Notes under the pieces: generated by a model
Seen by the model: the letters and a program-made list of their open reading frames with translations, nothing else
Databases searched by the model: none
Told to the model about the DNA's origin: nothing
Program-made: the position numbers and the translations under genes
Part shown: one piece after another, positions 25,190-33,327 of the stretch
How positions within the stretch are numbered: position 1 is the first letter of the stretch
Layout: each line of letters opens with the position of its first letter
Assembly: GCA_045106685.1 (NCBI GenBank)
Contig: JBGCFB010000094.1
Location: 1 to 50,212 of the forward strand
Direction of reading: 5' to 3'
Length of the DNA stretch: 50,212 nt
DNA from: JAUIGE01 sp045106685
Lineage (GTDB): Bacteria > Bacteroidota > Bacteroidia > J057

Positions 25190-26212
25190 ATGAAGCAGAT
25201 TTTCTTATCAATTGCCCTGATATTGTCCGCTAATGGGCTGGTTAAAGGACAAGATACCTTCTCGATTGTTGCAGTAGATTCTGTTACAGGTGAGGTCGGA
25301 AGTGCAGGAGCATCCTGTCTGGACGGAAACGATATTGCCGGAGGAGCGGTAATTATTAGCGATCTGATCCCTGGAAAAGGAGCAATACATACCCAGAGTT
25401 TTTGGCGCGCTGGCAACCAGACCAATGCACGCAATCGCATGCTTATGGGCGAGAGCCCAGATCAAATCATGACTTGGCTAGGCAATCGATTTAATGATGT
25501 CGACCTGAATTCGTCACAGCGCCAATATGGCGCTGCCGCCTTTATGGGCACGAATTTCAGCGATCCACAGGCAGCATCTTTTACAGGTGCTAATTGCTTC
25601 GATTGGAAAGGGCATCGTGTGGGGACGTATTATGCCATTCAGGGAAATATTCTCCTCGGCCCGCAGATTATCGATTCGATGGAAGCGCATTTTTTGCGTG
25701 CAACAGGCACACTTGCCGACCGCCTTATGGAAGCACTTCAGTGATCCAATGTTCCAGGAGCAGAGTCGCGCTGCCTCCCCGAGGGTGTCTCGTCCCAGTC
25801 CGCATTTTTGCGTGTCGCCAAACCCGACAACCGCCGAGATAGCATTTACCTGGATATCAATATCGACATTACTCCTTTTGGAAAAGAGCCTATCGATTCA
25901 CTTCAGGATCGCTATGATGATTGGAAAAGAACTGTCGGCTTGGAAAAAGATATTCTCACAGAAAAGGTCGAAGTATTTCCACAGCCTGCCCAGGATGAGG
26001 TTGTTTTTTATTTGGAAAAAGCCCCTGCTGGTTCCGAGTATGAGTTGACCATATTTGATGCGGTAGGGAAGCAGCTTTTTTCTCAAAAGCTTCAATCAAG
26101 ACGCACAAATATCAACCTGCGATCCGTTACCGGTGGAAGCGCTGGAATCTTAATCTGGACGATAAGTAGGAAGGGAGTGAATGTAGCGAGAGGGAAGTTG
26201 GTGAAGGGGTAG
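25190..26212 (+). pseudogene. DUF1028 (Ntn-hydrolase-like) secreted protein interrupted by one in-frame TGA
   Basis: The start at ATG 25190 gives a signal peptide (MKQIFLSIALILSANGLVKG). DUF1028 follows: DTFSIVAVDSVTGEVGSAGA, GAIHTQSFW, GRFNDVD-like helices and VGTYYAIQGNILLG. After ADRLMEALQ the frame meets TGA (25742-25744), then continues in the same frame without a gap. It reads SNVPGAESRCLPEGVSSQSA, FLRVAKPDNRRDSIYLDINI, and a type A sorting domain (EVFPQPAQDEVVFYL ... LTIFDAVGKQLFS). The segment after the TGA is what DUF1028 proteins have at that place, so a single base change (for example GGA to TGA) explains it. Without readthrough the product is 184 residues and lacks the sorting domain. 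Sequencing error, recent mutation or readthrough cannot be told apart here. Confidence 0.85.
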
Positions 26213-26217
26213 AAATC

Positions 26218-26279
26218 GATATTTGGGGATTATGATCCCCAAAAACATCGATATTCAGGGATCATAATCCCCAAATATC
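26218..26279. repeat. Perfect 22-bp inverted repeat
   Basis: Arm 26218-26239 and arm 26258-26279 are exact reverse complements around an 18-nt loop. Each arm is itself nearly palindromic (GGGGAT-TATG-ATCCCC; GGGAT-CATA-ATCCC), so a cruciform or two small hairpins are alternatives. It sits between the DUF1028 stop (26212) and the GH31 start (26299) and is followed by AAAAAATG rather than a T-run, so terminator function is uncertain. Confidence 0.7.
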
Positions 26280-26298
26280 AAAAAATGCGCCTTTTATC

Positions 26299-28563
26299 AT
26301 GAAAATCATCAAACGCATATTGCGCTGGACGGGGCGGATACTCTTGCTCGCTATACTACTGGGCCTCGCTTGGTGGGGCGTTCAGTCGGCGCTTACTGCG
26401 CATCGTCAGCGCCAGGTTTCGGGGAGCATTTCCCTCGTGGCAAAAGGCGTGCAAAGCCAGTATACGGTAGGTGACTTGATCGTGCACATTGAGCAAAAGC
26501 CGTTCAGGCTTTTAGTGACGCCTGTTTCCAAACCGAATGAACCACTTTGGTCGACTGTTGCTGGCGAGAGTTTTGTGCAAGCTGGCCTGGGCAAGGCAAC
26601 GATCGAAGAGCATCGGGGTTCATTTTTGATTGAAGACAAGCCCGAATGGTTTGCAGGTGATCAGGAGATCGGAGCGATCATTCCGATGGGGGATTCGCTG
26701 GCGATATCTGGTTTGCTTTCTGGTGGGAAAGAGGAGGCCTTTTTCTATCGTTTTGTGCTGACTGCGAAAGGCGCAAAAACACTCGCATTGTCCTACACGG
26801 TCGAAGAAGGCCAGGCCAATCGAATTTACCTCACCTATGCTTCCAGCGAACAAGAGCGCTTCGTGGGTTTTGGAGAGCAGTTCAGCTTTGTGAATATGAA
26901 GGGCAAGCGCTTGCCGATCTTTTGTATGGAACAAGGCATTGGAAGAGGCATGCAGCCGTTGACGGGGATCGTCGATCTGGTGGCAAAGTCGGGCGGCGAC
27001 TGGCATACCAGCTATGCAGGAGTGCCCTTCTATTTGTCCAATCACAAACGCTCTTTTTTTCTAGAAAATTCAGCCTATAGTGTGTTTGACTTGCGAAAAG
27101 ACAAGCGCGTCCAGGTCAAGCTTTTCACCCCACAAAACCAAGCACTGCGCGCCCGCATTCAGCACGGCGATCCACAGTCACTCATCCGCCAGCACACGGC
27201 CGATGTCGGCCGCATGAAACCGCTTCCAGATTGGACGCAGCGTGGCGCGATTGTCGGGATGCAAGGCGGCTCCTCCAAGTTTCAGCAAGTTCATCAGTCG
27301 CTTAGCGACGCGAAGGTTCCGCTTGCCGGATATTGGCTACAGGACTGGGTAGGGCAGCGCAAAACATCGTTTGGGAAGCAGTTATGGTGGAACTGGGAAC
27401 TCGACGAAGATCGCTATCCTGGCTGGGGTGTGTTGCGCGACGCATTGGCGCATGACAGTATCTTTTTGCTGGGATATGTGAATCCGTTTTTGGTGGATGT
27501 CGATGAAAAAGCGAATGCTAAACGGAACTTATTTAAAGAGGCACTTTCCGCAGGCTATTTGGTACAAAACAAAAGCGGTGAGCCTTACCTGATTCCGAAT
27601 ACGAGCTTCTCAGCCGGACTCGTAGACCTCACAAATTCTTGCGCTCGCGACTGGCTCAAGGCCGCCATCAAAGCGGAAATGATCGAGCAAGGCATACGCG
27701 GCTGGATGGCCGATTTTGGTGAAGCATTGCCTTATGATGCGGTCCTCCACGATGGCAGCGATCCAGCGCTGTACCACAATCGTTATCCCGAAACCTGGGC
27801 CGCGCTCAACCGCGAAATTGTAGACGAAGACAGCAGCCGCGAGTTGATGTTTTTCAGTCGGGCGGGTTATAGCAAAAGTCCGGCTTATAGTAGCTTGTTC
27901 TGGCTGGGTGATCAAATGGTTACCTGGGATAAACACGACGGCCTTCAAAGCGCCGTGACGGGCCTGCTCAGTGGTGGCCTCACAGGTTACGCCCTCAATC
28001 ACAGTGACATCGGTGGTTACACGACGCTGAAACGTGGGCCGCTGGCTTACACGCGCGACCACGAACTGCTCCTCCGCTGGATGGAGTTTTCGGCCTTTAC
28101 GGCATTATTTCGTAGCCACGAGGGCAATCAGCCCGAACTCAATATCCAGGCTTATACTGATAGCATCACGCGCGAACACTTTGCGCTTACGGCTGGCTGG
28201 TTCGCTAAGCTAGCACCTTATCGCAAGGCGCTCATGCAGGAGGCCGCGCAAAGCGGTATGCCGCTGGCTCGTCATTGCCTGCTTCATTATCCTCAGGATA
28301 AGTCGCTATGGGATATGGTCGCCAGCCAGTTTTTGCTAGGCGCGGACTTGCTAGTTGTGCCAGTGATGGCGCCTGATGCTACGGAGGTAAAGGCTTGTAT
28401 TCCCGGTGGAAACTGGGAGCATATTTGGACTGGAAAAACCTATTCAGTAACAGGAAACTGTAAGGAGGTTACGGTCGCCGCTCCTATGGGGCAGCCAGGG
28501 TTATTTATTCGAAAAGGAAGCGAGTGGGAAGGGTTTCTAAGAAAGTGTTTTACTGATGAATGA
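26299..28563 (+). CDS. Membrane-anchored GH31 family glycosidase, YihQ-like
   Basis: The 754-residue protein has an N-terminal anchor (ILRWTGRILLLAILLGLAWWG) after basic residues, so the enzyme faces the periplasm. A beta-sandwich domain precedes the GH31 barrel. The nucleophile is Asp472 in GWMADFGEALPYD, and the acid/base Asp538 is in FWLGDQMVTWD. Barrel motifs LQDWVGQRKTSFGKQLWWNW and LNHSDIGGYTTL resemble sulfoquinovosidase YihQ. Of YihQ's sulfonate-binding residues (R301, W304, Y508; numbering from memory), the Trp (364) and Tyr (574) positions are kept, but the Arg position appears to be Gln361. The substrate may therefore be another alpha-glycoside. No sulfoquinovose pathway genes are nearby. 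Confidence 0.85.
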   Translation: MKIIKRILRWTGRILLLAILLGLAWWGVQSALTAHRQRQVSGSISLVAKGVQSQYTVGDLIVHIEQKPFRLLVTPVSKPNEPLWSTVAGESFVQAGLGKATIEEHRGSFLIEDKPEWFAGDQEIGAIIPMGDSLAISGLLSGGKEEAFFYRFVLTAKGAKTLALSYTVEEGQANRIYLTYASSEQERFVGFGEQFSFVNMKGKRLPIFCMEQGIGRGMQPLTGIVDLVAKSGGDWHTSYAGVPFYLSNHKRSFFLENSAYSVFDLRKDKRVQVKLFTPQNQALRARIQHGDPQSLIRQHTADVGRMKPLPDWTQRGAIVGMQGGSSKFQQVHQSLSDAKVPLAGYWLQDWVGQRKTSFGKQLWWNWELDEDRYPGWGVLRDALAHDSIFLLGYVNPFLVDVDEKANAKRNLFKEALSAGYLVQNKSGEPYLIPNTSFSAGLVDLTNSCARDWLKAAIKAEMIEQGIRGWMADFGEALPYDAVLHDGSDPALYHNRYPETWAALNREIVDEDSSRELMFFSRAGYSKSPAYSSLFWLGDQMVTWDKHDGLQSAVTGLLSGGLTGYALNHSDIGGYTTLKRGPLAYTRDHELLLRWMEFSAFTALFRSHEGNQPELNIQAYTDSITREHFALTAGWFAKLAPYRKALMQEAAQSGMPLARHCLLHYPQDKSLWDMVASQFLLGADLLVVPVMAPDATEVKACIPGGNWEHIWTGKTYSVTGNCKEVTVAAPMGQPGLFIRKGSEWEGFLRKCFTDE

Positions 28564-28657
28564 TGGACGATGAGCGATTATTGATTTTATGTAAATTGTT
28601 CATCGTTAAATTGCCCATCATCAAATCAACACACCATCAAATCAGCTAATCAATCTC
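28554..28657. repeat. Word repeat family D, inverted pair starting at a stop codon
   Basis: The stretch 28554-28590 (GATGAATGATGGACGATGAG, then CGATTATTGATTTTA) is followed by complementary words in 28593-28657 (TTCATCGTTAAATTG, CCCATCATCAAATC, ACCATCAAATCAG). The GAATGA at 28558-28563 is both the first repeat word and the stop codon of the GH31 gene. A sister copy is at 44101-44163. Confidence 0.6.
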
Positions 28658-29245
28658 ATGGCTTTACTTGATATTTTTCGCCCACACAAAAAGCTCATCT
28701 GGAAGCAGTTTGCAGCACGTTTTGATGCAGACTTTATTCCAGGAAAAGGGCTCCGTCGCAGTGATACGATTCGGGCTTATCATGAAAATTGGGAGATTTA
28801 TTTTAGTGTTGAAAAACGCGGAAAGCGGCGGTTTACGCGCATTCGCGCTCCATTTGTGAATCGTGATAGTTTTCGGTTTGCCGTTAGGCGAGAGCATATT
28901 CTGAGTGGTTTGGGCAAGGTGATGGGCATGCAGGACGTGATCGTGGGGCATTCGGCTTTTGACAAAAGCTATGTCGTTCAGGGCAATGACGAACGCAAGC
29001 TCAAAGACTTCTTCGACAACGAACTGATTCGACACTTGCTTCGCTTTCAGCATAGCGGTTCGCTTGAGATCAGGCTGGACGATAGCTGGAGTCATGATCC
29101 GTTTAGTGAGGGTGTAAGCGAATTACTTTTTGAAATTCCTGAGGTCATCACGAACCTTCAGCAGATGGAAGATGCATATAACCTATTTGCAGAAGTACTC
29201 GACCACCTGTGCGTCATTGGCTCGGCATATAAGGACCCGGTGTAG
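28658..29245 (+). CDS. Conserved hypothetical protein, DUF3137-like features
   Basis: This 195-residue cytoplasmic protein has no signal or membrane segment. It contains an alpha/beta pattern with RTDTIRAYHENWEIYFSVE-like strands and the segment FDKSYVVQGNDERKLKDFF. That segment resembles the FDxxFxVxGxDE...LL core of DUF3137-type proteins of unknown function; the link is a resemblance, not a firm assignment. The C-terminal half is helical (ITNLQQMEDAYNLFAEVLDH). The 5' region is a family D word repeat. Read-through from the GH31 gene (94 nt upstream) is possible because no terminator is seen between them. Confidence 0.68.
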   Translation: MALLDIFRPHKKLIWKQFAARFDADFIPGKGLRRSDTIRAYHENWEIYFSVEKRGKRRFTRIRAPFVNRDSFRFAVRREHILSGLGKVMGMQDVIVGHSAFDKSYVVQGNDERKLKDFFDNELIRHLLRFQHSGSLEIRLDDSWSHDPFSEGVSELLFEIPEVITNLQQMEDAYNLFAEVLDHLCVIGSAYKDPV

Positions 29246-29255
29246 GAGCATCAAA

Positions 29256-29435
29256 AAAATGTCCAGGCCAAAAAGACCTGGACACTCAGCCCTCAATGCG
29301 CCTTGAACAATCAGGCTGATCCCAATGCTATGAGAACAACATTTAAGGGGTTATCACCGATGCTTAGAACGATAGCTAAGGTCGCCTTAAACAACCTGTA
29401 CCTCAAGTACAGTTTTTAAGAAAAATACCATTCCG
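29256..29435 (-). ncRNA. Candidate small RNA between two minus-strand terminators
   Basis: A gene-free stretch is bounded on the minus strand by the terminator of the 29498 gene (29443-29470) and by a second complete terminator (29261-29283). A second terminator 180 nt downstream of the first suggests a transcript starting in between. TATTTTTC near 29425 (minus strand) is a 7/8 match to the -7 box. Small hairpins are possible (TGTAC/GTACA; CTTAG/CTAAG). GTTTAAGGCG and GTTCAAGGCG recur inside it. No known RNA family is recognised. Confidence 0.25.
29261..29283 (-). terminator. Orphan rho-independent terminator
   Basis: GTCCAGG (29261-29267) and CCTGGAC (29277-29283) pair over 7 bp. On the minus strand the hairpin is followed by A-T7 (A-run at 29253-29259 on the plus strand). 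It has no protein gene of its own directly upstream on that strand, and it lies just after the stop of the convergent plus-strand gene. Confidence 0.7.
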
Positions 29436-29442
29436 TCAAAAA

Positions 29443-29470
29443 AACGCCCGAACCATAAGGCTCAGGCGTT
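29443..29470 (-). terminator. Rho-independent terminator of the 29498 gene
   Basis: On the minus strand AACGCCTGAGCC, TTAT, GGTTCGGGCGTT forms a 12-bp stem with two wobble pairs, followed by a T-run. It is 28 nt beyond the stop codon of the secreted protein gene. Confidence 0.8.
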
Positions 29471-29497
29471 GCTACAGGTGTGAACGTTATAAACACA

Positions 29498-30385
29498 CTA
29501 GTACTTAATCAACTTGTGAGTCTCTACGTTGCCCTCTGATTGTATGCGTACAATATAAATTCCCGCAGGCCAGTCATATGTCTCGATGCGTTTTGCATCA
29601 GTGGTGATGGCTTGCTCCTTATAGATGCTCACACCTTGCAAATTGGTGATGACCATCGAAAGCGATTCCACGCTTTCGCGGTCAAATTTTATCGCAAGCA
29701 TATCGGAGAATGGATTAGGACTCATGCTTGCTAAGCTACTTATAAGCTTGTTTTTCGCTCTCCGTGTATTTCCATCATACACTTCACAGTCCTGAACGCT
29801 ACCATCTTCTTCTTCAGAATATAGAATGTATTCCAATTCCTGAACCATATGATTTGTGTAATCGACTTCATCTACAGGGCCTCCTTCTTCGCCGCCTCGT
29901 AGATATTGTTTAGAAATATTACACGCAAGGTCTTTGTTAGCAACGAGACAATAACGAACGAAATAGAAGGCCGTGTCTTGGGTATTTCCATATCCGCAAT
30001 GATCAATGACAGGCCCATAAAGAATATCGTCTTCGACAATTACAACGCCTCCATAGACATTTGCATGTACGATTGTATCATGCTCTATAATACCTCCTCG
30101 ACGAATCATCTTGATATCAAACGTTTCAATAGGTCCTGTAGGATTCGCGCGTGGAAACATTGCAGAGCTTGGAACGGGGCTAGCAAATTTTTGGGTTTTT
30201 GAGCTAAAAATCGTTGAATACGTGAGATAAATAGAATCTATACCAAAGGTATTGTTCCAATTTAGCTGGACTTTTGCAGAATCAATATTGCTAATAGCAA
30301 GATTGATGGAGGTTTGAGCGTGAAGACGGTTAGCACTGGCAAGGCAGCCAATAAGTGCAAGGCAAATAATAATTGTTCTTTTCAT
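29498..30385 (-). CDS. Secreted protein with T9SS type A sorting domain
   Basis: The start at ATG 30383-30385 gives a signal peptide (MKRTIIICLALIGCLASANR) with likely cleavage near HAQ; an ATG five codons upstream is less likely. The 295-residue protein has an N-terminal fibronectin-like segment (INLAISNIDSAKVQLNWNN). A middle part has several Cys and an acidic EEEDGSVQDCEVYD. It ends in a sorting domain (ASMSPNPFSDMLAIKFD ... MVITNLQGVSIYKE ... PAGIYIVRIQSEG). It should be exported by the type IX system. No enzymatic motif is seen. It is monocistronic with its own terminator at 29443-29470. Confidence 0.8.
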   Translation of the reverse strand: MKRTIIICLALIGCLASANRLHAQTSINLAISNIDSAKVQLNWNNTFGIDSIYLTYSTIFSSKTQKFASPVPSSAMFPRANPTGPIETFDIKMIRRGGIIEHDTIVHANVYGGVVIVEDDILYGPVIDHCGYGNTQDTAFYFVRYCLVANKDLACNISKQYLRGGEEGGPVDEVDYTNHMVQELEYILYSEEEDGSVQDCEVYDGNTRRAKNKLISSLASMSPNPFSDMLAIKFDRESVESLSMVITNLQGVSIYKEQAITTDAKRIETYDWPAGIYIVRIQSEGNVETHKLIKY

Positions 30386-30500
30386 AGCTTTGAGAAACAT
30401 TTAAAGAATAAAACAGGACGAAGCATCCTGAAAGCAAAGAATGCATCTTTATCATGGGGGTTCAAGTACAAAAAAGCAAAAAAATACACCGAAGGGTATT

Positions 30501-31925
30501 ATGAAGAATCACCGCGTCTTTGATTTTCTCCAAAATTTCACACCTGAAGACTGTAACCGGTTTCTGAAATTCTTGCAGTCTCCCTACTTTAATGGCTCTC
30601 CAAAAGTCTACAATTTGGGGAAATGCATGCTCCAGTTTTATCCCGATTTTAATGACAAAAATCTCACAGAAGAAACCTTACACGCTTCCTTTAGTGAAGG
30701 CGGAGCATTTAATCGACATGAACTGACGCGTTATCTGTCGAAGCTCTATAGTTTGTTAGAAAAATTTGTCGTTACTGAATCCTTTTGGAGTTTTCCTTAT
30801 ATGCCCGGCCACTTGCTTTCAGAGTATTATTTCCAGGCAAAAAATGAGTCTGCATTTCTCAAATCTCAAAAGCGTTATAATAAAGATTTAGACAAGCTTC
30901 CACATGAAGAAAGTGCTCGGTATTTTTATTCGTATTTGGACAAAAAACTAGCCTACAACCATCTGATTCAACGTAATGCGCACGAAGCAGCGATCAACAT
31001 GTTTCGTGACTCGTTGGACGAGCTTGATAATTACTATGCCATTGAAGTATTGCAAGCTGCAGCTGTTAGGGCGTATCATCGTAGGCCAAACACACCTTGG
31101 GCTGAAATCCGCATGCTCAATACGATCAAAGGTCAGGTGCAGGAAAACTGGGAAACAGCACCTCCACTCGTTCGCCTTTGGTATTGTGCATATCGTCTCT
31201 TGGAGGAGCCTGGCTCACTCGACTATTATCAAGCACTTAAAAGTGAGCTTCGCCTCCAAATAAAACACATCCCTCCACTCGAAGGGCGCAACTTTACCGC
31301 GTTTTTAAATCGAGGCCTAAAAGCTCAGCCTGACATGAATCGCCTACGGTATGGCGCCGAATTGTTTGAGTTATACCTCATGGAAGTGCAGGAGGGCTGG
31401 ATATTTGCCAATAATATTATTCCGCATAATAGTCTCAATAATATCATCTCTGTTGCGCTGGGGCAAGGTAAAATTGACTGGGCTGAAAAGTTCCTCCACG
31501 ACTCTGCTGAGTATCTGATTCCTGAATACAGAGAGAATATTTTCCAGTATAATCTGGCGAGTATCGCCTTCGCACGAAAAGATTTTTCAAAGGCTTTAAG
31601 CCTCGTAGCCACCATCGCATTTCAGGATGCTTCGCTTACCCTAAGAGTAAAGCGACTCCAGCTCAAAGCATATTATGAACTCCAAGATGAAGAAATGCTC
31701 ATCACCAATACACACGCATTCCGCATCTATGTATTGAGGCTCCCTGACAAGCAGCACTATCTCAAACCTGCAAATGAGCTTTTTCTCAAAACCCTCAAAA
31801 TGTTGATCCGGCTTAGAGAAAAAGGCGGAGAAACTTTTGCTGATTTCTCCGATTTTTTAGAACAAAACCCCCAGATGGTAGAGTATGAGTGGTTTTTAGA
31901 AAAAGGGGAGCAATTGGTATCTTAG
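30501..31925 (+). CDS. Large helical protein of a lineage-specific type (SPYFN motif)
   Basis: The start is placed at ATG 30501 (MKNHRVFDFLQNFTPEDCNR); the 20 upstream in-frame codons are polar and unlike the rest. The 474-residue protein is cytoplasmic and almost wholly helical. It opens with a compact motif (FLKFLQSPYFNGSPKVYNLG) and then FYPDFNDKNLTEETLHASF and a helix ending LYSLLEKFVV. From memory, similar proteins occur in many copies in Saprospiria genomes and have no assigned function; TPR-like repeats in the C-terminal half are likely. The lipoprotein gene 31932 follows after 6 nt, so the two are probably co-transcribed. Confidence 0.75.
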   Translation: MKNHRVFDFLQNFTPEDCNRFLKFLQSPYFNGSPKVYNLGKCMLQFYPDFNDKNLTEETLHASFSEGGAFNRHELTRYLSKLYSLLEKFVVTESFWSFPYMPGHLLSEYYFQAKNESAFLKSQKRYNKDLDKLPHEESARYFYSYLDKKLAYNHLIQRNAHEAAINMFRDSLDELDNYYAIEVLQAAAVRAYHRRPNTPWAEIRMLNTIKGQVQENWETAPPLVRLWYCAYRLLEEPGSLDYYQALKSELRLQIKHIPPLEGRNFTAFLNRGLKAQPDMNRLRYGAELFELYLMEVQEGWIFANNIIPHNSLNNIISVALGQGKIDWAEKFLHDSAEYLIPEYRENIFQYNLASIAFARKDFSKALSLVATIAFQDASLTLRVKRLQLKAYYELQDEEMLITNTHAFRIYVLRLPDKQHYLKPANELFLKTLKMLIRLREKGGETFADFSDFLEQNPQMVEYEWFLEKGEQLVS

Positions 31926-31931
31926 TACCTC

Positions 31932-33200
31932 ATGAAATACCTCACCCTTCTGTTACTTGCTTTTTTACTCTGTGCCTGCGGCGGAGCCACCGATGAAGAA
32001 TTACTAGCCAAAGACCAAAAGGCGCTGGAGTCAAGTCTGGATTCCTATAAGGTCAACAGTTACCGTTTTGCCAAAATCGGACTGCGCGCCTCCATCGCCG
32101 AAGAAGGCATAGTACCGCCAGAAGTAACCGAAGGATTGCAACGCGTTTCCAGGGCCATCGGAAGCTACAGCGGAAGGCAGGAAGAACTCGGCTTGGCCGA
32201 TTATCTGAAGCTCTATCGGGATTATAAGGCTATGGAGAGTTTTGTCCAGGAAACAGACGAAGACATCTTCCCGACTTTGCAGGAAGCCGTTCGGGTTATG
32301 AATCTCGATTCCGGGGAAACGGCAGCTCCGCTTATGAAAGGAGATGAGAAGCTCGTCGCCCAAAATGCGGAGCATGCGGTTCTAAGTGCATTGTCTATTG
32401 TAAGTCAAAGCCTTGGGGAGGAAATCGCACTCTATGAATGCTATAAGACTAAACCAGAGTTGCTGCCTGCTGATGAGTCACGTGCTTTGATTCAGTTTTT
32501 TCGCGGCTTTCTGTTTTTAGAAAAAAAGCTGTTATATCTATCACAGGAAGAATTTAGCAGCAATATCGCATGGCTTGACGAGCAGCAGATCGATCTCAAT
32601 TTGACGAAAAAAGTACTCGGGCAAGGCAGGCTAAATAATGAGCAAGCGCAGGTCAGCTTTCATGGCATGAATCACTTGCTTCGCGGTATTGATCGCCTGA
32701 TGATGGAGCGAGACATCGACCACGAGCGAGCCCTGGAGGACTTTGAAGCCTTTTTGGAAGATGCGCACGCACTTGGTTTGGAGAATGAATTGGTCTGGTC
32801 GGTGGAGGTCTACCTGTATATCCACAAAGGCGAACAAGAAAAAACAATCGCTTCGCTTCGTAAGCTCCGCACAAGCCCTTTGCTGACTAAGCGAGAGATA
32901 AAAAGCATAGACGAATCTATCGCCTATCTTGAATCTCGCGATGCGGGCGAAGCCCTTACGGGCGTATATGACAAGACTTTTTTAGCAAAAACCGCCTTTA
33001 CCTACATCAGGGCTTTGCTTCGCGAAGTCGACTGGAAAAAGATCATGAAGGAAAATGGAGTTCCCTATACCGACGAGCTTTTTGGCACTTTTGAACAAGC
33101 CTCAAAAGTCGTCTCCAACATCCGCAAAAACGCTACTGGAGACGCAATTAAGGAAGAAGGCAAGGAGATTTGGGATAAAACAAAAGGCTTGTTGGACTAA
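31932..33200 (+). CDS. Large helical lipoprotein, unknown function
   Basis: The 422-residue protein starts with a lipobox signal (MKYLTLLLLAFLLCACGG), the lipidated Cys being at 16. The mature part is rich in Leu, Glu and Lys with long amphipathic helices (ALEDFEAFLEDAHALGLENE, EQEKTIASLRKLRTSPLLTK) and could be a solenoid of helical hairpins. No family is recognised. It begins 6 nt after the helical protein 30501-31925, which points to a shared transcript and perhaps a shared role, one partner in the cytoplasm and the other on a membrane. The hairpin element 33228-33274 lies just downstream. Confidence 0.72.
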   Translation: MKYLTLLLLAFLLCACGGATDEELLAKDQKALESSLDSYKVNSYRFAKIGLRASIAEEGIVPPEVTEGLQRVSRAIGSYSGRQEELGLADYLKLYRDYKAMESFVQETDEDIFPTLQEAVRVMNLDSGETAAPLMKGDEKLVAQNAEHAVLSALSIVSQSLGEEIALYECYKTKPELLPADESRALIQFFRGFLFLEKKLLYLSQEEFSSNIAWLDEQQIDLNLTKKVLGQGRLNNEQAQVSFHGMNHLLRGIDRLMMERDIDHERALEDFEAFLEDAHALGLENELVWSVEVYLYIHKGEQEKTIASLRKLRTSPLLTKREIKSIDESIAYLESRDAGEALTGVYDKTFLAKTAFTYIRALLREVDWKKIMKENGVPYTDELFGTFEQASKVVSNIRKNATGDAIKEEGKEIWDKTKGLLD

Positions 33201-33227
33201 CAGGTGTTACCACGATTGAGCTGCACA

Positions 33228-33274
33228 ACCTCTGTCAGAGCTTACAGTATAGTGGTTATAGCTCTGACAGAGGT
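33228..33274. repeat. Dispersed hairpin element, copy 2
   Basis: ACCTCTGTCAGAGCT (33228-33242) pairs perfectly over 15 bp with 33260-33274 around a 17-nt loop. It is the sister of 13208-13249, with a changed but still complementary inner stem. It lies between the lipoprotein stop (33200) and the next start (33328) and lacks a T-tract. Confidence 0.75.
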
Positions 33275-33327
33275 AAGCAGCTTATACAAAACCATCGGTG
33301 ATAGTTATTAATGATAAGGCATTTTTC

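Noticed and set aside
25742..25744. TGA as a selenocysteine codon
   Set aside because: Related DUF1028 proteins do not use Sec here, no SECIS-like stem is evident after it, and no sel genes are seen. Nonsense change or error is simpler.
25527..26048. Alternative plus-strand frame across the broken DUF1028 gene
   Set aside because: Its translation has no family features, while the +1 frame gives DUF1028 and a sorting domain on both sides of the TGA.
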